NCBI GenBank assembly: GCA_031396305.1
Contig: JANNKM010000389.1
Coordinates: forward strand, 1 to 7,639
Origin: JAEMQF01 sp031396305
GTDB taxonomy: Bacteria; Pseudomonadota; Gammaproteobacteria; Burkholderiales; Burkholderiaceae_C
Reading direction: 5' to 3'
DNA: 7,639 nt
Shown here: positions 1 through 5,662 of the stretch, piece after piece
How positions within the stretch are numbered: the first letter of the stretch is position 1
Layout of the letters: every line of letters starts with the position of its first letter
Position numbers and translations under genes: made by a program
The notes under the pieces: model-generated
What the model was told of the DNA's origin: nothing
Databases searched by the model: none
Seen by the model: only the letters and a program-made list of their open reading frames with translations

Positions 1-2
1 CC

Positions 3-314
3 GCCAACGCGCCGCTCGGCCGGCTGCTGCGCCACTGGTTGGAGCGCGTCGATGTCTCGTCGCTGCTGGACCTGGCCGAGTCGCTCGCCACAGCAGACCT
101 GCGCGGCGTGATGGCGCGGCTGGACGCGCCGTTGCTGGTCGTGCTCGGCGCGCGCAGCCCACACTACGCCGGGGTGCCGCTGGACGCGTGGTACCGGCGC
201 ACGGTGCCGCACGCGAGCGTCAGCGTCTACGAAAAATCAGGGCATTCGCCGCACTACACCGAACCGGAGCGATTTGCGCGTCAGCTGATGCAATTCATCG
301 CCGACCATGCTTGA
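3..314 (+). CDS. alpha/beta-hydrolase fold protein, C-terminal part (5' end outside window)
   Basis: The reading frame is open from base 3, so the gene starts before the window and only its last 103 codons plus TGA are present. An internal TTG at 39 could be mistaken for a start. The visible part has the C-terminal architecture of the alpha/beta-hydrolase superfamily: a hydrophobic strand (PLLVVLGAR), a Tyr/Trp-containing connector, then a strand and the catalytic-His turn KSGHSPHYTEPERFA, with the His codon at 243-245, followed by a final helix (RQLMQFIADHA). The acid of the triad normally follows the strand as G-x-x-D. Here that site reads GARSPHY, so the acid must come from elsewhere or is missing. 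The nucleophile elbow lies outside the window, so the substrate cannot be named. This is the only plus-strand gene, and it converges on the caspase-like gene with a 29-bp gap. Confidence 0.82.
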   Translation, partial: ANAPLGRLLRHWLERVDVSSLLDLAESLATADLRGVMARLDAPLLVVLGARSPHYAGVPLDAWYRRTVPHASVSVYEKSGHSPHYTEPERFARQLMQFIADHA

Positions 315-343
315 GGCGCGTGGCCTCGCAATCGACGATGCAG

Positions 344-1192
344 CTACTTGCAGCGACCCTCGCTGCCGGCGCGGAAGCAGAACTCGGCGGTCAGGCTCGA
401 CGACTCCCACGGCACCTGCACGCGCTGCGTTTCCTCGGCGACGCCGATGCGAACCCGCTTGAACAGCTGCTCGACGGGCAGGCCCGGCGTGTCGAGATGC
501 GCCAGCAGATGCTTGGCGTAGATGCTGTGCTTGCCGCTCGGCCCGTCCAGGGCGATCCCGTTCGGCGCCGTCGAGAACGCGATCAACGTGCCGAGCGGCG
601 CGTCGAGCGGCGCCAGGCCGGTGGGCGTGGCGCCGCGGAATTTCAAGCGCCGGCCGTCGGGGCCGACGATCACGCCGCCGGCGAACGGATTCACCCGGCA
701 CGCGTCGAGCACGACGATGTTCAGGCCGTGTTTGATCTCGCCGAGGCGGTCGACGAACTGGCCCACGTCGGCGCTCTTCGCCGGGATCTCCTCTTCGTCA
801 TTCGGCTCGGTGTCGACCGGCAGCAGGTAGTTGCGCCCCTTGGCCTGGATGCCGTGGCCGGCGTAGAACAGCAGCCGCACCGAACTGGCCGAGGCGCGCA
901 GCGAAAACTCGCGCAGCGATTCGACCAGATCGCGCAGCCGCGTGTTCTCGCGCAGCGTGACCTCGTAGCCGAGCGCCGTGAGACGCGCCGCGACGGCGTT
1001 GGCGTCGGCGACCGGGTTCTTCAGCGGCGCGGACTTGTAGGCGCCGTTGCCGATCACCAGCGCGATGCGGCGCTGGCCGGCTGCAGCCGGCGTTGCCGCG
1101 GCCACCGGGAGCGCGGCGATGCCGAACGCCGCGGCGAGCGTGCGCAGCGCCGCGCGTCGCCCGGGCCGCAGTGGCGCCACGGCAGGTTGCAT
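344..1192 (-). CDS. exported caspase-like (peptidase C14 family) protein
   Basis: This 282-residue protein has the p20-like core of prokaryotic caspase homologues. The N-terminus has two arginines (12-13), a hydrophobic stretch (about 17-34) and an Ala-rich cleavage region ending near Ala38, so export is likely; the RR makes Tat possible but unproven. The first core strand is RRIALVIGNGAY (41-52). The catalytic His113 lies in FYAGHG and Cys165 in VVLDACRVNPF. They are followed by GTLIAFSTAPNG (201-212) and the family's typical ending VPWESSSLTAEFCF (260-273). No extra repeats follow, so it is a short, single-domain member. Substrate specificity, usually after Arg/Lys in metacaspases or Asp in caspases, cannot be read here. 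The ATG lies 5 bp after the anti-sigma stop with no strong ribosome binding site, so translation is probably coupled. A role in controlling or responding to the sigma pathway is inference. Confidence 0.9.
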   Translation of the reverse strand: MQPAVAPLRPGRRAALRTLAAAFGIAALPVAAATPAAAGQRRIALVIGNGAYKSAPLKNPVADANAVAARLTALGYEVTLRENTRLRDLVESLREFSLRASASSVRLLFYAGHGIQAKGRNYLLPVDTEPNDEEEIPAKSADVGQFVDRLGEIKHGLNIVVLDACRVNPFAGGVIVGPDGRRLKFRGATPTGLAPLDAPLGTLIAFSTAPNGIALDGPSGKHSIYAKHLLAHLDTPGLPVEQLFKRVRIGVAEETQRVQVPWESSSLTAEFCFRAGSEGRCK

Positions 1193-1197
1193 CGCGG

Positions 1198-1827
1198 CTA
1201 CTCGCGCGGCGGCAGGCCGGGCGCGAGCGTCACCGCCTGCACGATCGGACTGGCCCTGAGCTGCTCGAGCGCAGCGGCCTCTTTGCCGGCCGGTACGCGC
1301 ACGTAGTAGTCGCCAAGCTGCCCGGGCCCGCCGGCCAGGCTGCCCTGCACCGACATCAACAGGTGGCGCAGGTCGGCCTCCTTGGTGTCGGGGGCGATGT
1401 TGAGCTTGAGCAGCGGGCCCTCGGCGACCGGCGTGAGGTGCCGCGCGCGCATTTCGGCGGTGTCGTCCTGAGCCTCGCGCGTCAGGTTGAAGATGAAGCC
1501 GGCCTGCACCGCAACGAGCGCCAGGCCGGCGAGCGCGAACGCGGGGCGCAGGCCCGCGTCGCCGAAGAAGAACGCACGCACGCGCTCGGCCAGGGTCGGC
1601 CGGTCGCCGCGGATCAGGTGCATCACCCTGGCCAGGCCGATCGTCGCCGGCACCGCCGGTGCCGTCTCCTGGACTCGGGTCTGCAGCGAGCGATACCAGT
1701 CGAGCTCGGCGCGGGCGTCGGGGTTCGCCTCGAGGTGGCTTTCGACCCAGGCGCGATCCTCGGCGCCGATCGTGCCGTTGACGTACCAGGGCAGCAGCTC
1801 GCTGAACTTGTCGTTGACGCTGTTCAT
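1198..1827 (-). CDS. single-pass membrane anti-sigma factor, cognate to the upstream ECF sigma
   Basis: This 209-residue protein likely binds and holds the ECF sigma factor at the inner membrane. The N-terminal 50 residues (ELLPWYVNGTI, then ESHLEANPDARAELDWYRSL) match the anti-sigma domain pattern. However, the zinc-binding cysteines of zf-HC2 proteins are absent and the whole protein has no Cys. A linker leads to one hydrophobic membrane segment at about 95-114. The C-terminal part, outside the membrane, alternates strand-like and helix-like stretches: LLKLNIAP, a helix with EADLRHLLMSV, DYYVRVP, a helix with EAAALEQL, then VQAVTLAPG. The frame is open far upstream, but the start chosen is the ATG at 1827. 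It overlaps the sigma stop as ATGA and has GGGAG seven bases upstream. The caspase-like gene follows after 5 bp. Family assignment rests on pattern and position. Confidence 0.85.
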   Translation of the reverse strand: MNSVNDKFSELLPWYVNGTIGAEDRAWVESHLEANPDARAELDWYRSLQTRVQETAPAVPATIGLARVMHLIRGDRPTLAERVRAFFFGDAGLRPAFALAGLALVAVQAGFIFNLTREAQDDTAEMRARHLTPVAEGPLLKLNIAPDTKEADLRHLLMSVQGSLAGGPGQLGDYYVRVPAGKEAAALEQLRASPIVQAVTLAPGLPPRE

Positions 1828-2414
1828 GCCGTGGCTCCCGTCAGGGACGATCCGCCCTCGCGTTCGAGCAACAGGCGCAGGCAGTTCTTGATCTTCTGGC
1901 GCGCGTGGAACAGGCGCGTCTTCACCGTGTTCTCGGGGCAGCGCTGCACCTCGGACACCTCGGCCAGCGACAGGCCCTCGAAGAACACGAGGTGCATGCA
2001 CTCGCGGTGTTCGTCGGACAACTTGCCCATGCAGCGCTGCACCCCTTCGCTGCGCTGCTTGCCGGCGAGCTGCGCAAAGGCGTCGGGCGTGTCGGCGGGC
2101 TCGGTCTCGGCGATGTCGTCGAGGTCGTCGTGCGTCTCGTCGGGGCGGCGCGCGCGGTACGCCATCAACGCCTTGTTGCGCGCGATGCCGATCAGCCAGG
2201 TGCCGAATTGCGAGTCGCCGCGGAATCGCGACGGGTTGCGCCACACCTCGAACATCGTGTCCACCAGTATCTCCTCGGCCCGGCCGTGGTCGTTGACCAT
2301 GTTCAACACATAGGCGAACACCCTGCGGCTGAACGCCTTGTACAACTCGCGGAACGCGCCCTGGTCTTCGCGCGCGATCCGTTCGAGCAGTTCCCTGACC
2401 CGGGCGTTGTCCAT
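1824..2414 (-). CDS. ECF-type RNA polymerase sigma factor
   Basis: From the ATG at 2414 this is a 196-residue two-domain sigma-70 family protein, the usual length of extracytoplasmic-function sigma factors. Region 2 covers about 15-90, with AFRELYKAFSRRVFAYV, the acidic DHGRAEEILVDTMFEVW helix, and FRGDSQFGTWLIGIARNKAL for -10 recognition and melting. An acidic linker (92-113) leads to region 4 (about 128-182), where LSLAEVSEVQRCPENTVKTR is the -35-binding helix-turn-helix. The frame stays open to an ATG at 2477, but that adds 21 Arg-rich residues not typical of the family and would place the -10-like element inside the gene. The 2414 start gives the normal N-terminus, though neither start has a good ribosome binding site. 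Region 4 holds four cysteines (128, 139, 159, 178), while the partner anti-sigma has none. The stop overlaps the anti-sigma ATG. Confidence 0.92.
   Translation of the reverse strand: MDNARVRELLERIAREDQGAFRELYKAFSRRVFAYVLNMVNDHGRAEEILVDTMFEVWRNPSRFRGDSQFGTWLIGIARNKALMAYRARRPDETHDDLDDIAETEPADTPDAFAQLAGKQRSEGVQRCMGKLSDEHRECMHLVFFEGLSLAEVSEVQRCPENTVKTRLFHARQKIKNCLRLLLEREGGSSLTGATA
1835..1839 (-). promoter_or_regulatory. ribosome binding site of the anti-sigma gene
   Basis: GGGAG on the minus strand lies seven bases before the ATG at 1827. It selects this start over the much longer open frame that runs upstream through the sigma gene. Confidence 0.65.
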
Positions 2415-2442
2415 GACGAAGCGGCGGCGGTGGTGACGCGCG

Positions 2443-2448
2443 AATATA
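2443..2448 (-). promoter_or_regulatory. possible -10 element for the sigma/anti-sigma/caspase operon
   Basis: TATATT on the minus strand is a good -10 match (five of six to TATAAT) in very GC-rich surroundings. It sits about 29 bases before the chosen sigma ATG, which would give a leader of about 20 nt. The sequence 16-18 bp upstream (TCACGG or similar) is a poor -35 match. An ECF-type autoregulated promoter was looked for. A GAACC motif occurs at 2526-2530, but I could not pair it with a -10 at normal spacing. Confidence 0.25.
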
Positions 2449-2595
2449 GCGCGCAGCCACACCGGCCGTGATGCCATGCACGAGGCACCCAGCGGTCCGA
2501 CATGGGTTGCACGGGCGCGCCGAAAGGTTCAAACAAACAATTCACGTGCCGCGACCCTGTCCCTGGAAGGGTGCGAAGCGCACGCCGTCTTGCAA

Positions 2596-2614
2596 CGTCC
2601 GCCCACCGCGGACG
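2596..2614 (-). terminator. GC-rich hairpin downstream of pntB, possible terminator
   Basis: CGTCCGC and GCGGACG form a perfect 7-bp stem around a 5-base loop, starting about 68 bases after the pntB stop. On the minus strand it is followed by TTGCAAG rather than a run of T, so as an intrinsic terminator it is weak. It may instead block 3' exonuclease decay of the pnt mRNA. Confidence 0.35.
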
Positions 2615-2681
2615 GCGCGCCTGGACTCGGCGGCGCCGCGGGCCGACGTGCCGACGCGGGGTCGTCTGGGCAGAGGCGGGG

Positions 2682-4103
2682 TTACTCCACCGCCTTCACC
2701 ATGTCCTCGACGACTTTCTTGGCGTCGCCGAACACCATCATCGTCTTGTCCATGTAGAACAGTTCGTTGTCCAGCCCGGCGTAGCCTGCCGCCATGGAGC
2801 GCTTGTTGACGATGATCGTCTTGGCCTTGTAGGCCTCGAGGATGGGCATGCCGTAGATGGCGCTGCCCTTGATCAGCGCGGCGGGGTTCACGACGTCGTT
2901 CGCGCCGAGGATGATCGCGACGTCGACCTGGCCGAACTCGCCGTTGATGTCTTCCATCTCGAACACCTGGTCGTAGGGCACTTCGGCCTCGGCGAGCAGC
3001 ACGTTCATGTGGCCCGGCATGCGCCCGGCGACGGGGTGGATGGCGTACTTCACCTTCACCCCCTTGTGCGTGAGCTTCTCGGCGAGCTCTTTCACCGCAT
3101 GCTGGGCACGCGCCACGGCCAGGCCGTAGCCGGGAACGATGACCACCGTCTCGGCGTTGCCGAGCACGAACGCGGCGTCGTCGGCGCTACCGCTCTTCAC
3201 CGCGCGCTGCGCCGCGCCGCCTGCCACGGCAGTCGTGGCGTCGCCGCCGAAACCGCCGAGGATGACGTTGAAGAACGAGCGGTTCATCGCCTTGCACATG
3301 ATGTAGCTCAGGATCGCGCCCGAGCTTCCCACCAGCGAGCCGGCAATGATGAGCATGCTGTTGTTCAGCGAAAAGCCGATTCCCGCCGCTGCCCAACCCG
3401 AATAGCTGTTCAGCATGCTCACGACAACGGGCATGTCGGCTCCGCCGATCGGAATGATGATGAGCACGCCCAGCACGAAGGCCAGGGCGAGCAGCAGCGC
3501 GAAGTCAGTCTGTGACTCGCTCACCGTGTAGCCGACGATGAAGAACACCGTGGCCAGGCCCAGCACCAGGTTCACCCAATGCTGGCCCTTGAAGGTGACG
3601 GGAGCGCCCTGAAACAGGCGGAACTTGTACGTGCCCGTCAGCTTGCCGAAGGCAATCACTGAGCCGCTGAAAGTGATCGCGCCGATGGCCGCGCCCAGCG
3701 CCAGTTCGAGCCGGTTGCCGGCGGGCATCGAGCCGCCTTTTTCCACGATGCCGAAGGCCCAGGGCTCGACGGCGGCAGCGACGGCGATGAACACCGCTGC
3801 CAGGCCGATCATGCTGTGAAAGAACGCCACCAACTGGGGCATCGCCGTCATCTCGACCGTCTTCGCACGCCAGGCACCGTAGCCGCCGCCCACCACCAGG
3901 CCGAGCAGCACCCAGCTCAGGCCGTTCGCCGAACCGGCGAGTTTGACGATCAGCGCGGCCGTGGTCACGCCGGCAATCGCCATGCCGACCATGCCGAACA
4001 AGTTGCCGCGGATCGACGAGGTCGGGTGACTCAGCCCCTTGAGCGCCTGGATGAAGCAAACGCTGGCGACAAGGTAGAAAAGGGTGACGAGGTTCAGGCT
4101 CAT
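2682..4103 (-). CDS. pntB: NAD(P) transhydrogenase subunit beta (membrane domain plus NADP-binding domain III)
   Basis: This 473-residue protein matches PntB in length and motifs. With PntAA and PntAB it forms the inner-membrane enzyme that uses proton entry to drive hydride transfer from NADH to NADP+. Residues 1 to about 270 are a bundle of hydrophobic segments. FFHSMIGLAAV carries His96, the counterpart of the proton-path His91 of E. coli PntB. IGGADMPVVVSMLNSYSGWA (220-239) is the family signature, with Asp223 and Asn232. Domain III runs from about 290 to the end, with the NADP-binding GYGLAVARAQ (325-334), VAGRMPGHMNVLLAEA (358-373), the acidic EMEDIN loop (382-387), KRSM (434-437) and YAGLDN (441-446). 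The frame is open upstream, but the ATG at 4103 gives the canonical MSLNLV start. It shares one base with the pntAB stop (TGATG) and has GAGGGG eight bases before it. No key residue is missing. Confidence 0.97.
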   Translation of the reverse strand: MSLNLVTLFYLVASVCFIQALKGLSHPTSSIRGNLFGMVGMAIAGVTTAALIVKLAGSANGLSWVLLGLVVGGGYGAWRAKTVEMTAMPQLVAFFHSMIGLAAVFIAVAAAVEPWAFGIVEKGGSMPAGNRLELALGAAIGAITFSGSVIAFGKLTGTYKFRLFQGAPVTFKGQHWVNLVLGLATVFFIVGYTVSESQTDFALLLALAFVLGVLIIIPIGGADMPVVVSMLNSYSGWAAAGIGFSLNNSMLIIAGSLVGSSGAILSYIMCKAMNRSFFNVILGGFGGDATTAVAGGAAQRAVKSGSADDAAFVLGNAETVVIVPGYGLAVARAQHAVKELAEKLTHKGVKVKYAIHPVAGRMPGHMNVLLAEAEVPYDQVFEMEDINGEFGQVDVAIILGANDVVNPAALIKGSAIYGMPILEAYKAKTIIVNKRSMAAGYAGLDNELFYMDKTMMVFGDAKKVVEDMVKAVE

Positions 4104-4426
4104 CACTTCTTCCCCTCGATCTGCTTCGGCGCGCCCTTGTCCTTTTTCCTGAACATCTCCAGCATGCGTCGGGTGACGAGAAAGCCGCCGAAGATGTTCA
4201 CGGCGGCAAGTGCCACGGCGAGCACGCCCATCGTCTTGCCGAGGGTCGTTTCCGTGAGCGCCGCCGCGAGCATCGCGCCGACGATGACGATCGCCGAAAT
4301 CGCGTTCGTGACCGCCATCAGCGGCGTGTGCAGTGCCGGCGTGACGGTCCACACGACGTGGTAGCCGACATAGATGGCGAGCACGAAGATGATCAGGTTC
4401 GTGATGGTGGGGGAGACGAGGTCCAT
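4103..4426 (-). CDS. pntAB: NAD(P) transhydrogenase subunit alpha part 2 (membrane domain)
   Basis: This 107-residue protein corresponds to the membrane-embedded C-terminal part of E. coli PntA, encoded here as a separate polypeptide as in Rhodospirillum rubrum and many other proteobacteria. It has three hydrophobic helices (about 10-28, 38-57 and 65-85). The conserved loop TPALHTPLMAVTNAIS (29-44) and GGFLVTRRMLEMF (80-92) are diagnostic of this subunit. The tail is short and Lys-rich. It forms the proton channel together with PntB. The ATG at 4426 has AGGA eight bases upstream. The gene lies 26 bp after pntAA and overlaps pntB by one base, pointing to a single transcript with coupled translation. 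Confidence 0.96.
   Translation of the reverse strand: MDLVSPTITNLIIFVLAIYVGYHVVWTVTPALHTPLMAVTNAISAIVIVGAMLAAALTETTLGKTMGVLAVALAAVNIFGGFLVTRRMLEMFRKKDKGAPKQIEGKK
4112..4117 (-). promoter_or_regulatory. ribosome binding site of pntB
   Basis: GAGGGG on the minus strand lies eight bases before the ATG at 4103, inside the end of pntAB. It supports the 473-residue start of PntB over the longer open frame. Confidence 0.65.
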
Positions 4427-4452
4427 GATGTTTGTCCTGTTCTTCTTTGCTG

Positions 4453-5568
4453 CTACTTGCGCTTGACTTCGCCAGCTTGGGTCATCAGGCAGGCGACCAC
4501 GATGTCATCATCCAACGGAACATTGAACGTTCCCTCCTTGGTGAGCACGAGCTTGAGGAAGTCGAGCACGTTGCGCGCATACAGGTTGCTCGCATCGGCC
4601 GCGACGAGCGCAGCCAGGTTGGTTTCACCCACCAGCGTGACCCCGTGTTTGACGACAGTCCTGCCGGGCTCGGTGAGCGGGCAGTTGCCGCCGGCCGGCG
4701 CGGCGATGTCGACGATCACCGATCCCGGCTTCATGCTCTTGACCATCTCTTCAGTGACGAGGACCGGCGCAGCGCGGCCGGGGATCAGTGCCGTCGTGAT
4801 CACGATGTCGGCGGCGGCGACGCGTTTGGCGACTTCGATCTTCTGCCGGTCGAGCCAGCTTTGCGGCATCGGCTTGGCGTAGCCGCCCACGCCCTCAGCG
4901 GCCTGTTTCTCCTCGGGGGTGTCGTACGACACGTCGATGAACTTCGCACCCAGCGACTCGACCTGCTCTTTCACGCTCGGCCGCACGTCGCTCGCTTCGA
5001 TCACCGCGCCCAGGCGTTTCGCCGTGGCAATCGCCTGCAAGCCGGCGACACCGACGCCGAGGATCACGACTCGGGCGGCTTTCACCGTGCCCGCGGCCGT
5101 CATCAGCATCGGGAAGAAGCGCTGGTATTTGTCGGCGGCGATCATCACCGCCTTGTAGCCGGCGATGTTGGCCTGGCTGGAGAGCACGTCCATGCTTTGG
5201 GCGCGTGTCGTGCGCGGCGCGGCCTCCAGGGCAAAGCTCGTCAGGCCGGCGCCTGCCAGGCGCGCCAGGCCGTCTTTGTCGAACGGGTTGAGCATTCCCA
5301 CCAAGGCGGTGCCGCTCTTCATCAGCGGCAATTCGGGCTCGCTGGGCGAGCGCACCTTGAGCACGAGGTCGCAGCCGAACGCGCCCGCCTTGTCGGTGAT
5401 TTCGACGCCTGCGGCCTGGTACGCCGCGTCGGTGACGCTGGCCGCAACGCCAGCGCCCGATTCAACCCGGATGGTGTGGCCTTGGGCCTTGAGCTTCTTC
5501 GCCGTCTCGGGCGTCACCGCAACCCGGGACTCGCCCGCGACGGTTTCGAGCGGGACTCCGATCAACAT
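4453..5568 (-). CDS. pntAA: NAD(P) transhydrogenase subunit alpha part 1 (NAD(H)-binding domain I)
   Basis: This 371-residue soluble subunit binds NAD(H) and passes hydride to NADP+ on PntB at the cytoplasmic face. The N-terminus (MLIGVPLETVAGESRVAVTP) is the alanine dehydrogenase/PNT N-terminal domain. The mobile RQD loop is present as RTTRAQSMD, with Arg119, Gln124 and Asp127. It is followed by ANIAGYKAV, then MTAAGTVKAARVVILGVGVAG, where GVGVAG (171-176) is the dinucleotide-binding glycine motif. EASDVRP (191-197) ends the second strand, and IVITTALIPGRAAPVLV and VIVDIAAPAGGNCP complete domain I. It ends after a short hydrophilic tail, with no membrane helices, so the alpha chain is split. 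Start: ATG with GAGGAG six bases upstream. It is first in the pntAA-pntAB-pntB operon, with 94 bp between it and the upstream deaminase gene, so it may have its own promoter or be read through. Confidence 0.97.
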   Translation of the reverse strand: MLIGVPLETVAGESRVAVTPETAKKLKAQGHTIRVESGAGVAASVTDAAYQAAGVEITDKAGAFGCDLVLKVRSPSEPELPLMKSGTALVGMLNPFDKDGLARLAGAGLTSFALEAAPRTTRAQSMDVLSSQANIAGYKAVMIAADKYQRFFPMLMTAAGTVKAARVVILGVGVAGLQAIATAKRLGAVIEASDVRPSVKEQVESLGAKFIDVSYDTPEEKQAAEGVGGYAKPMPQSWLDRQKIEVAKRVAAADIVITTALIPGRAAPVLVTEEMVKSMKPGSVIVDIAAPAGGNCPLTEPGRTVVKHGVTLVGETNLAALVAADASNLYARNVLDFLKLVLTKEGTFNVPLDDDIVVACLMTQAGEVKRK

Positions 5569-5574
5569 GGTTGA

Positions 5575-5580
5575 CTCCTC
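5575..5580 (-). promoter_or_regulatory. ribosome binding site of pntAA
   Basis: GAGGAG on the minus strand lies six bases before the ATG at 5568. It is the strongest ribosome binding site in the window and fixes the pntAA start. Confidence 0.75.
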
Positions 5581-5641
5581 GTCTTGTTAGCCGCTGCGCA
5601 AGTGAATGCAATGGATGCGCGCGTTTCGATGGGCGAGCATA

Positions 5642-5655
5642 CACAAGAACCTGTG
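5642..5655. repeat. imperfect 14-bp inverted repeat upstream of pntAA
   Basis: CACAAG-AA-CCTGTG pairs at five of six positions around a 2-base centre. It lies in the 94-bp gap between the deaminase stop and pntAA, next to a TATGCT (minus strand) that could act as a weak -10. It may be an operator half-site pair, but a short imperfect palindrome can also arise by chance. Confidence 0.2.
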
Positions 5656-5662
5656 CCCGCTT

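Larger units (their letters stand above)
2415..2681. other. 267-bp intergenic region between pntB and the sigma gene
   Basis: No convincing gene lies here; the short frames crossing it have no family resemblance. Reading on the minus strand from pntB it contains GC-rich sequence with a 7-bp hairpin (2596-2614), an AT-rich patch (about 2522-2547) that stands out from its surroundings and includes TGAACC, and a TATATT element (2443-2448) just before the sigma start. It presumably separates the pnt and sigma transcription units. Confidence 0.6.

Noticed and set aside
39..314. TTG at 39 as the start of a 91-residue protein
   Set aside because: The same frame is open to the window edge and continues in hydrolase-like sequence, so this is the tail of a longer gene.
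188..1306. Long plus-strand open frame across the caspase-like gene
   Set aside because: Its product is Arg/Ala/Gln-rich with no family pattern. It is the antisense shadow of a minus-strand gene with clear catalytic motifs, a common effect in high-GC DNA.
1093..2313. Plus-strand 406-codon open frame opposite sigma/anti-sigma
   Set aside because: Low-complexity, Arg-rich composition and no recognisable domain, while the opposite strand has a convincing sigma and anti-sigma pair with coupled start and stop.
2415..2477. N-terminal extension of the sigma factor from an ATG at 2477
   Set aside because: Adds 21 Arg-rich residues absent from typical ECF sigma factors and has no ribosome binding site; it would put the -10-like TATATT inside the gene. 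Not fully excluded.
2502..3515. Plus-strand 337-codon open frame opposite pntB, rich in His, Val and Asp
   Set aside because: The His/Val/Asp composition is the typical antisense reading of GC-rich coding DNA; pntB on the other strand is unambiguous.
4432..5574. Plus-strand 380-codon open frame opposite pntAA
   Set aside because: Covers pntAA almost exactly and shows the same antisense composition; no independent motif or ribosome binding site.
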